Part shown: positions 56,664 to 64,000 of the stretch, piece after piece
How the letters are laid out: each line of letters starts with the position of its first letter
Position numbering within the stretch: position 1 is the first letter of the stretch
Source: Mesorhizobium kowhaii
Lineage (GTDB): Bacteria > Pseudomonadota > Alphaproteobacteria > Rhizobiales > Rhizobiaceae
NCBI RefSeq assembly: GCF_003253745.1
Contig: NZ_MZXV01000019.1
Span: 1-64,000, forward strand
Reading direction: 5' to 3'
DNA length: 64,000 bases
Notes under the pieces: generated by a model
Database searches by the model: none
Told to the model about the DNA's origin: nothing
What the model saw: the letters and a program-made list of their open reading frames with translations, nothing else
Program-made: the position numbers and the translations under genes

Positions 56664-56690
56664 ACCAACAATGGATTGCCCCCTTGCGCT

Positions 56691-56704
56691 GATTCACGTG
56701 AAAC
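56691..56704. promoter_or_regulatory. parS-like site
   Basis: GATTCACGTGAAAC, one mismatch from the core GTTTCACGTGAAAC, 26 bases before the perfect copy. Confidence 0.6.
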
Positions 56705-56729
56705 ATGGCTGCGAGGCCGTCGTCGCACT

Positions 56730-56743
56730 GTTTCACGTGAAAC
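56730..56743. promoter_or_regulatory. Perfect parS core site
   Basis: GTTTCACGTGAAAC, the ParB-binding core, exact and palindromic. Situated upstream of mnmG, about 3.5 kb from parB. Confidence 0.85.
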
Positions 56744-56824
56744 GACTCGCGGAGTTTTCTTGACAGCATCGTCTTGCGGGGACATGTGTCGCACAATCCT
56801 TTTCTGAGTCCAGGACGTTTGGAA

Positions 56825-58750
56825 ATGACCGATCACTATGATGTGGTTGTGGTGGGCGGCGGCCATGCCGGTTGCGAGGCGGCCAGTGCTGCCGCGCGCG
56901 CCGGCGCTAAAACCGCGCTGGTGACGTTGCGCTTCGAGACGATCGGCGTGATGTCGTGCAATCCGGCAATCGGCGGGCTCGGCAAGGGCCATCTGGTTCG
57001 TGAGATCGATGCCATGGACGGGTTGATGGGTCGGGTGGCGGATGCCGCCGGCATTCAGTTCCGTCTGCTCAACCGCCGCAAGGGGCCAGCGGTGCGCGGG
57101 CCGCGCACGCAGGCCGACCGCAAGCTCTATGGCCTTGCCATGCAGGAAGCGATTCGGCTCCAGAACGATCTCGATGTGATCGAGGGCGAGGTTCTCGACT
57201 TCGAGATCGTCGATGGCCGGATCGCGGCTGTCCTTCTGGCCGATGGCCGACGGCTGGCCTGTGGCGCCGTGGTTCTGACGACCGGGACGTTCCTGCGCGG
57301 GCTCATTCATATCGGCGACAAGAAGATCGTCGCCGGGCGCATGAACGAGCAGGCGAGCATCGGCCTGTCGGCGACGATGAGGCGCGTCGGTTTCGCGCTC
57401 GGTCGGCTGAAGACCGGCACCCCACCGCGGTTGGACGGGAAAACCATTGATTGGGCGTCGCTGGACAAGCAGGCGGCGGATGAGGATCCGGTACCGTTCT
57501 CGCTGATGACCGATCGCATTGAGACACCGCAGATCGAGTGCGGCATCACGCGCACAACTGCGGCCACGCATGATTTGATCCGCGCCAATCTCGGCCGGTC
57601 CGCCATGTATTCCGGCTCGATCGAAGGCGTGGGACCGCGCTATTGCCCGTCGATCGAGGATAAGATCGTCAAGTTTGGCGACCGGGACGGACATCAGATC
57701 TTTCTCGAGCCGGAAGGGCTCGACGACGACACGGTCTATCCAAATGGCATTTCGACCTCGCTGCCGCAGGATGTGCAACTGGACATCCTGAAAACCATTC
57801 CTGGGCTTGCGCGCGCTGTCATGCTGCAGCCGGGCTATGCCATTGAATATGATCATGTCGATCCGCGCGAGCTGACCACGGGCCTGGAGACCAGGCGCCT
57901 CAGCGGGCTCTTTCTCGCCGGGCAGATCAACGGCACCACCGGCTATGAGGAGGCGGCCGGACAAGGCCTGCTGGCCGGCCTCAATGCGGCGCGGCGGGCG
58001 GCGGGCAGCGAGCAGATCGTGCTCAGCCGCACCGAGGCCTATATCGGCGTGATGGTCGACGATCTGACCAGCCGCGGCATCAGCGAGCCCTACCGGATGT
58101 TCACTTCGCGGGCCGAGTTCCGGCTGTCGCTGCGCGCCGACAATGCCGATGAGCGGTTGACGCCGTTGGCCGCGAAGCTGGGGATCGCCTCGGTGCAGCG
58201 GATGCAGCGCTACGGCAACATGATGCGGCAGCTCGACGAAGCGCGTCAGTTGGCGGTGTCGCTCGCCATGACCCCCAATGAAGCGGCGCGTCACGGGCTG
58301 GAGATCAACCGGGATGGCGTGCGCCGCTCCGGCTATGAGTTGCTGGCCTATCCCGGTGTCGATGTGGCCTGGCTCGCTCGCGTCGAGCCGAGATTTGCCG
58401 ATATCGACGCCAAGACGGCGGAGCGTCTCGAAACGGAAGCGAAATATTCGGTCTATCTCGACCGTCAGAAGACGGACGTGGCGCAGATCCGGCATGAGGA
58501 GAGCCGGTTGATCCCGGAGACGGTCGATTTCGGCGGCGTGCCTGGGCTCTCCAACGAGCTGAAGCAGAAGATGCGGGCGCGGCGGCCTCGCTCCATTGCC
58601 GATGCCCAGCGCATGGAAGGCATGACGCCGGCGGCGCTTGCAATCATTGTCGCGCATGTCCGGCACGCCGAGAGCGAGCAGAGGCCCGAGACTGATCAAG
58701 AGCCCGAGGATACCCAAAGGATTAAGGGTACTCAAAGGATTGTTGCGTGA
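56825..58750 (+). CDS. mnmG: tRNA uridine 5-carboxymethylaminomethyl modification enzyme MnmG (GidA)
   Basis: A 641-residue FAD enzyme partner of MnmE. It begins [20 protein letters not shown] and has [46 protein letters not shown] and [10 protein letters not shown] (quoted in part). The start at 56825 gives the usual [13 protein letters not shown] beginning. Near the C-terminus a hydrophilic tail (about residues 615-641) is longer than usual. The stop overlaps the rsmG GTG start. Confidence 0.97.
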   Translation: MTDHYDVVVVGGGHAGCEAASAAARAGAKTALVTLRFETIGVMSCNPAIGGLGKGHLVREIDAMDGLMGRVADAAGIQFRLLNRRKGPAVRGPRTQADRKLYGLAMQEAIRLQNDLDVIEGEVLDFEIVDGRIAAVLLADGRRLACGAVVLTTGTFLRGLIHIGDKKIVAGRMNEQASIGLSATMRRVGFALGRLKTGTPPRLDGKTIDWASLDKQAADEDPVPFSLMTDRIETPQIECGITRTTAATHDLIRANLGRSAMYSGSIEGVGPRYCPSIEDKIVKFGDRDGHQIFLEPEGLDDDTVYPNGISTSLPQDVQLDILKTIPGLARAVMLQPGYAIEYDHVDPRELTTGLETRRLSGLFLAGQINGTTGYEEAAGQGLLAGLNAARRAAGSEQIVLSRTEAYIGVMVDDLTSRGISEPYRMFTSRAEFRLSLRADNADERLTPLAAKLGIASVQRMQRYGNMMRQLDEARQLAVSLAMTPNEAARHGLEINRDGVRRSGYELLAYPGVDVAWLARVEPRFADIDAKTAERLETEAKYSVYLDRQKTDVAQIRHEESRLIPETVDFGGVPGLSNELKQKMRARRPRSIADAQRMEGMTPAALAIIVAHVRHAESEQRPETDQEPEDTQRIKGTQRIVA

Positions 58751-59379
58751 GCTCTTTCTCCTGGAAGAGCCTGCAGGACGCCGCCGGCCCGGTTTCACGT
58801 GAAACATTCGATCGCCTGGTCGCGTTCGAGCAGATGTTCCAGAAATGGAATCGCAGCATCAACCTCGTTGCGCAGTCGACAGCAGGCGATGTCTGGCAGC
58901 GTCACATCCTGGACAGCGCGCAGCTTGGACGCATCGAGCCTACCGCGAAACATTGGGTCGATATCGGTTCGGGCGGCGGATTTCCGGGCCTTGTCATGGC
59001 CTTCCTGCTTGCCGAGCGCGACGGAGCCAGCATCGATCTGGTCGAAAGCAACCGCAAAAAGGCGTCGTTCCTGCAGACGGTCATCGGCCAGTTCGGCCTG
59101 CCGGCGCGGGTCGTGGCGCGCCGCATCGAAGACAGCCATGCGCTGGTTCCGGCGCCGCAGATCGTCACGGCGCGCGCCTTGGCCTCGCTTTCGACCTTGC
59201 TGGACCTGTCGGCGCCCTGGCTTACGTCAGGCGCACGCGGCCTGTTCCACAAAGGCCGGGATTACCGCGCGGAAGTGCAAGAAAGCGTTCACCGATGGGC
59301 CTTCGATCTGGTAGAACATCCAAGCGTGACCGACCCGCATGGGGTCATCCTTGAACTGTCGAATCTGCGACCTGTCTGA
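58747..59379 (+). CDS. rsmG: 16S rRNA (guanine527-N7) methyltransferase RsmG (GidB)
   Basis: A 210-residue SAM methyltransferase for 16S rRNA G527. It has [27 protein letters not shown] (in part), the SAM loop [11 protein letters not shown] and [12 protein letters not shown]. The start is GTG at 58747, overlapping the mnmG stop. A perfect parS site lies in its first 20 codons. Confidence 0.95.
   Translation: MSSFSWKSLQDAAGPVSRETFDRLVAFEQMFQKWNRSINLVAQSTAGDVWQRHILDSAQLGRIEPTAKHWVDIGSGGGFPGLVMAFLLAERDGASIDLVESNRKKASFLQTVIGQFGLPARVVARRIEDSHALVPAPQIVTARALASLSTLLDLSAPWLTSGARGLFHKGRDYRAEVQESVHRWAFDLVEHPSVTDPHGVILELSNLRPV
58792..58805. promoter_or_regulatory. Perfect parS core site inside rsmG
   Basis: GTTTCACGTGAAAC, encoding part of VSRET at the beginning of RsmG. 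It is about 1.5 kb upstream of parB. Coding and segregation signals are superimposed. Confidence 0.85.
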
Positions 59380-59400
59380 TTTGCTCCAGGCGACCCAAAA

Positions 59401-60222
59401 ATGAATTTCTGGCATAGATCCATGATGAAGAATGGCCCCCGAATCATCACCGTAGCCAACCAGAAGGGCGGCGTCGGCAAGACGACCACCGCCATCAATC
59501 TGGCCACTGCGCTCGCGGCAATCGGTGAAAAGGTGCTGATCGTCGACCTCGATCCGCAGGGAAATGCGAGCACCGGCCTCGGCATCGACCGCAAAGATCG
59601 GACGGTCTCGTCCTATGACGTGCTGACGGGCGAACTGGATCTGGAAGCCGCGGCGATCCCGACGGCCGTGCCTGGCCTGTCGATCGTGCCGTCAACGCTC
59701 GATCTGCTCGGCATCGAGATGGAGATTGCTTCGGCGCCGGACCGGGTGCTGCGGCTGCGCAACGCCTTGCGTGCCTCGGCCGACCGATCGGCCGGCTTCG
59801 GCTATGTGCTGATCGACTGCCCGCCGTCGCTCAATCTTTTGACGCTGAATTCGATGGCAGCGGCCGATTCGGTGCTGGTGCCGCTGCAATGCGAATTTTT
59901 CGCGCTGGAAGGTCTCAGCCAGTTGCTGGAGACCGTCGAGCAGGTGCGCCGTTCAATCAATCCGGATCTGACCATCCAGGGTATCGTGCTGACCATGTAT
60001 GACGGCCGCAACAATCTCGCCAACCAGGTGGTGCAGGATGTGCGGGCGCACATGGGCGACAAGGTCTACGAGACCATCATTCCGCGCAATGTGCGGGTGT
60101 CCGAGGCCCCGTCCTACGGCAAGCCGGCGATCCTTTACGATTTGAAATGCTCAGGCAGCCAGGCCTATCTGCAGCTTGCGTCGGAAGTGATCCGCCGCGA
60201 GCGCAAATTGCGCGCCGCTTGA
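59401..60222 (+). CDS. parA: Chromosome-partitioning ATPase ParA
   Basis: A 273-residue Walker-type ATPase with the deviant Walker A KGGVGKT (22-28), DLDPQGNAST, DCPPSLNLLTLNS and the ParA-type VPLQCEFFALEGLSQL (in part). It moves ParB-parS complexes. An AT-rich GC-normal spacer of 21 bases separates it from rsmG. Confidence 0.96.
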   Translation: MNFWHRSMMKNGPRIITVANQKGGVGKTTTAINLATALAAIGEKVLIVDLDPQGNASTGLGIDRKDRTVSSYDVLTGELDLEAAAIPTAVPGLSIVPSTLDLLGIEMEIASAPDRVLRLRNALRASADRSAGFGYVLIDCPPSLNLLTLNSMAAADSVLVPLQCEFFALEGLSQLLETVEQVRRSINPDLTIQGIVLTMYDGRNNLANQVVQDVRAHMGDKVYETIIPRNVRVSEAPSYGKPAILYDLKCSGSQAYLQLASEVIRRERKLRAA

Positions 60223-60290
60223 TTAGCTGGAATGCATAATTAAAAGCCGATTCGATACCGAAACGATCAGGAATGTTAACTGGAAGTGTT

Positions 60291-61178
60291 ATGAGCGAAG
60301 ACCTTTCGAGAAAAAGACTGGGGCGTGGACTGGCAGCACTGATCGGCGAGATCGATCGCCCGGCCGCACCTGAAAAGCCTGGTATGAGCGCCGACGGCAA
60401 GGTACCGATCGAGTTCCTGACCCCCAATCCGAAAAATCCGCGCCGGCATTTCGGCGAGGCCGAGCTGACCGACCTCGCCCAGTCGATCCGCGAACATGGC
60501 GTGGTCCAGCCGGTGGTGGCGCGGCCGTCGCCGACGCTGGCCGGCCGCTACGAGATCATTGCCGGCGAGCGGCGCTGGCGTGCGGCGCAGCGCGCCGGGC
60601 TGACCGAGATTCCGGTCATCATCCGCGAGGTCAACGACCGCACCGCGCTCGAGCTGGCGATCATCGAGAACGTCCAGCGCACCGACCTCAATGCGGTCGA
60701 GGAAGCGCTTGGCTACCAGCAATTGATCGACGATCACGGCTACACCCAGGCCGACCTCGGCCAGGTGATCGGCAAGAGCCGCAGCCATGTCGCCAACACG
60801 CTCAGGCTGTTGAAGCTGCCGGATGTGATCCGCGACATGCTGGTCGACGGCGCGCTGTCGGCGGGCCATGCCCGCACGCTGGTGACGGCGGAGGATCCGG
60901 CCGGCCTTGCCAAGCGCATTGTCGAAGAAGGACTCTCGGTGCGCCAGGCCGAGGCGCTGGCGCAGATGCCGGCCGGCAGCACGCCAAAGGAAGCCAAGCC
61001 GGCGGCAAGCCCTGAACAGAAGGATGCCGACACGCTGGCGCTGGAAAAGCTGCTGACCGACACGACCGGCATGATCGTGTCGATCGACCACAAGAGCAAG
61101 GGCGGCACGCTTCGTGTCTCGTATCGGTCGCTGGAGCAGCTTGATGAATTGTGTCGCCGGCTGAAACAGGAGCGGTAG
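60291..61178 (+). CDS. parB: Chromosome-partitioning CTPase/DNA-binding protein ParB
   Basis: A 295-residue ParB. The CTP-binding/N-engagement segment includes NPKNPRRHF, the C-box GERRWRAAQRAGL and ENVQRTDLNAVEEA. The HTH (TQADLGQVIGKSRSHVANTLRLL, in part) binds parS, and a C-terminal dimerisation region follows. Start at 60291 with GGAAG; it is 68 bases after parA. Upstream bases 60223-60290 carry no extra gene. Confidence 0.96.
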   Translation: MSEDLSRKRLGRGLAALIGEIDRPAAPEKPGMSADGKVPIEFLTPNPKNPRRHFGEAELTDLAQSIREHGVVQPVVARPSPTLAGRYEIIAGERRWRAAQRAGLTEIPVIIREVNDRTALELAIIENVQRTDLNAVEEALGYQQLIDDHGYTQADLGQVIGKSRSHVANTLRLLKLPDVIRDMLVDGALSAGHARTLVTAEDPAGLAKRIVEEGLSVRQAEALAQMPAGSTPKEAKPAASPEQKDADTLALEKLLTDTTGMIVSIDHKSKGGTLRVSYRSLEQLDELCRRLKQER

Positions 61179-61195
61179 TTAGCCGGCGAAGTTTC

Positions 61196-61222
61196 TGGGT
61201 CCCACAAGGGGAGAAGGGAAGA
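61196..61222. repeat. Family A repeat fragment
   Basis: GTCCCACAAGGGGAGAAGGG, the right arm of family A, between parB and holA, which converge here. Confidence 0.65.
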
Positions 61223-61227
61223 AACAA

Positions 61228-62271
61228 CTACCGTTGCGCCAGTCGGCTGCTTTCCACGACAATGCCGAGCAGCGCTTGGCGCGCCAGTGCGACGGAAAGA
61301 TCCGGCCGTCGCCGCGTCTGCAGCACCGCGGTCTGCAGCCGGGTCAGTGCGCGGCCGAGGGCTTCGCTGCTCCAGCGCTCCAGCGCTTTCTCCACCAGCT
61401 TGCGCCGCGAGAAAAACACCGGCGGGCGGGCCGCGGCAACCACCGAAGCCGCGTTGCGGCCGGCAGAATCCATCTGGCCGCGCATGGCCTGGATCGACTG
61501 CAGCTGCCGCATCGCCGAGGACAGCACCAGGAAGGGCTGGCCGCCGGATTGGCAATGGCGGGTGAAGGCGGTGTCGAAGTCGCCGACCTTGCCTTCGAGA
61601 AGCGCGTCGACGGCGTCATCGAAAGAGGCACCGGACACATCACCTGACATCGCCCTGACCTCTTCCAGCCCGATCTCCTTCTGGCCATGCGCGTAGAGAA
61701 TGAGCTTTTCGATCTCGCCGCGCGAGGCCAGCCGGTCGCCGCCGAGATTGCGGCGCAGCGCCTGCCTGGCTTCAAGCGTCATCGACATGCCGGCCTTGCG
61801 CAGTTCGTCGTCGATGACGGCGTCGATGTCACGGGCCTCGTCGGCATAGCACGGCAGCGCCATGGCAATGTCCGCCGCCTCGACGATGGCACGCAGCCCG
61901 ACGCCCTTCTTGAGATCGCCGGCCTCGATCAGGATGATGGCATCGCGCGGCGGCTCTGCTGTCAGCGCCTTGACGTCGTCGGCCAGCGCCTTCTGGCCGC
62001 TGGCATTGCGCACCCATAGCAGCCGCCGGTCGGAAAACATCGGCACGGTGCGGGCCTCGTCGAGCAGCCGGCCCTCGTCGCGGTCGACCTCCGAGCCGTC
62101 GAGCCTGACCACCGAGAACGGATCGTCGAGCGGCAGGCCGGTCTTTTCGGCAAAGGCCTTGGCGCGCTCGGCGACGAGGCCGCGATCGGGGCCATAAAGC
62201 AGGACGATCGAGATGCGCTGGTCCGGCCGGGCCAGCCAGGAATCGACCTCGAAAGCTTTCTTCTGTGCCAT
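61228..62271 (-). CDS. holA: DNA polymerase III delta subunit
   Basis: A 347-residue clamp-loader subunit. It has the HolA pattern: IVLLYGPDRGLVAERAKAF, an altered AAA core without canonical Walker catalysis, SDRRLLWVRNASGQKALAD, RRNLGGDRLASRGEIEKLILY and a helical C-terminus. Convergent with parB. The gene closes the conserved origin-right group. Confidence 0.92.
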   Translation of the reverse strand: MAQKKAFEVDSWLARPDQRISIVLLYGPDRGLVAERAKAFAEKTGLPLDDPFSVVRLDGSEVDRDEGRLLDEARTVPMFSDRRLLWVRNASGQKALADDVKALTAEPPRDAIILIEAGDLKKGVGLRAIVEAADIAMALPCYADEARDIDAVIDDELRKAGMSMTLEARQALRRNLGGDRLASRGEIEKLILYAHGQKEIGLEEVRAMSGDVSGASFDDAVDALLEGKVGDFDTAFTRHCQSGGQPFLVLSSAMRQLQSIQAMRGQMDSAGRNAASVVAAARPPVFFSRRKLVEKALERWSSEALGRALTRLQTAVLQTRRRPDLSVALARQALLGIVVESSRLAQR

Positions 62272-62329
62272 GGGGGTTGGTTAGCACAGCACGAGCGCCG
62301 GGTGAACGGCGATCAGCACCGACCCTCCT

Positions 62330-63960
<1,631 letters not shown>

Positions 63961-63962
63961 CC

Positions 63963-64000
63963 ATGCCAAGACGGACCATGATCGAGGCCATTCGTGATGC
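63963..64000 (+). CDS. bkdA2: Branched-chain 2-oxo acid dehydrogenase E1 beta subunit (start only)
   Basis: Twelve codons, MPRRTMIEAIRD, are visible before the window ends. They match the start of E1 beta subunits and lie two bases after the E1 alpha stop. Identification rests on these residues and the operon position. Confidence 0.7.
   Translation, partial: MPRRTMIEAIRD

Noticed and set aside
56429..58807. A 792-codon minus-strand frame covering mnmG
   Set aside because: Antisense to mnmG and part of rsmG, with repeat sequence at one end; Arg/Gly/Leu-rich with no domain.

Overview
The window is a high-GC alphaproteobacterial chromosome segment, most likely from a rhizobium close to Mesorhizobium. 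The evidence is the protein style, rhizobial-type mosaic intergenic repeats, GANTC sites, a CtrA-type box, and an origin-proximal gene order (smr-mltA-tim44-fxsA-secB ... dnaQ-coaE-aroE-maf-ppsR | hemE-hemJ-rho ... mnmE-mnmG-rsmG-parA-parB-holA) that I recognise from Rhizobiales chromosomes. The likely replication origin is the gene-free stretch 49258-49661. It has DnaA boxes, five GANTC methylation sites in about 150 bp and an AT-rich tract. Near it lie TTTCACGTGAAA-type parS sites, with perfect cores at 56730-56743 and 58792-58805. Genes diverge from this point on both sides.

Layout. 1-4 kb: possible IS end, exported MsrA, a secreted MKPA-repeat protein, a DUF1223 protein, a DUF559 protein and a TadG-like protein. 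4.3-6.1 kb: lepA. 6.1-9.5 kb: an AT-richer island with a three-gene, translationally coupled operon on the minus strand. It encodes a two-TM protein with a PLD-like/DUF5919-like soluble domain, a GHMP-superfamily kinase related to beta-RFAP synthases, and a fusion of a HAM1/RdgB-like NTP pyrophosphatase, a P-loop kinase and a winged helix. This is the best candidate here for an undescribed nucleotide-linked system. 10-17.6 kb: membrane protein, peptide-type binding protein, esterase, two amidase/peptidase-fold enzymes and a GlxA regulator.

17.8-32.8 kb is a sulfur neighbourhood: cystathionine gamma-lyase and beta-synthase (reverse transsulfuration), an Rrf2 regulator, a tauABC-type operon with a small extra ORF, and ssuADCB for alkanesulfonate uptake and desulfonation. 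In both sulfonate operons the binding-protein gene is followed by an intercistronic hairpin. 32.9-41 kb: RlpA-like protein, PHB depolymerase, a transglutaminase-like protein behind a perfect CtrA box, XRE regulator, Smr, MltA, Tim44-like, FxsA and SecB.

41-45.4 kb interrupts the usual secB-dnaQ neighbourhood. It holds an unknown regulator-like gene, a frameshifted dnaQ 3' fragment, a membrane adenylate cyclase, a Sel1-repeat protein and a scrap of an ImuB-like polymerase. 45.4-62.3 kb is the origin region described above. The right edge enters a branched-chain keto-acid dehydrogenase operon. Four families of GC-rich palindromic repeats fill most of the larger gaps. No tRNA, rRNA or CRISPR was seen.
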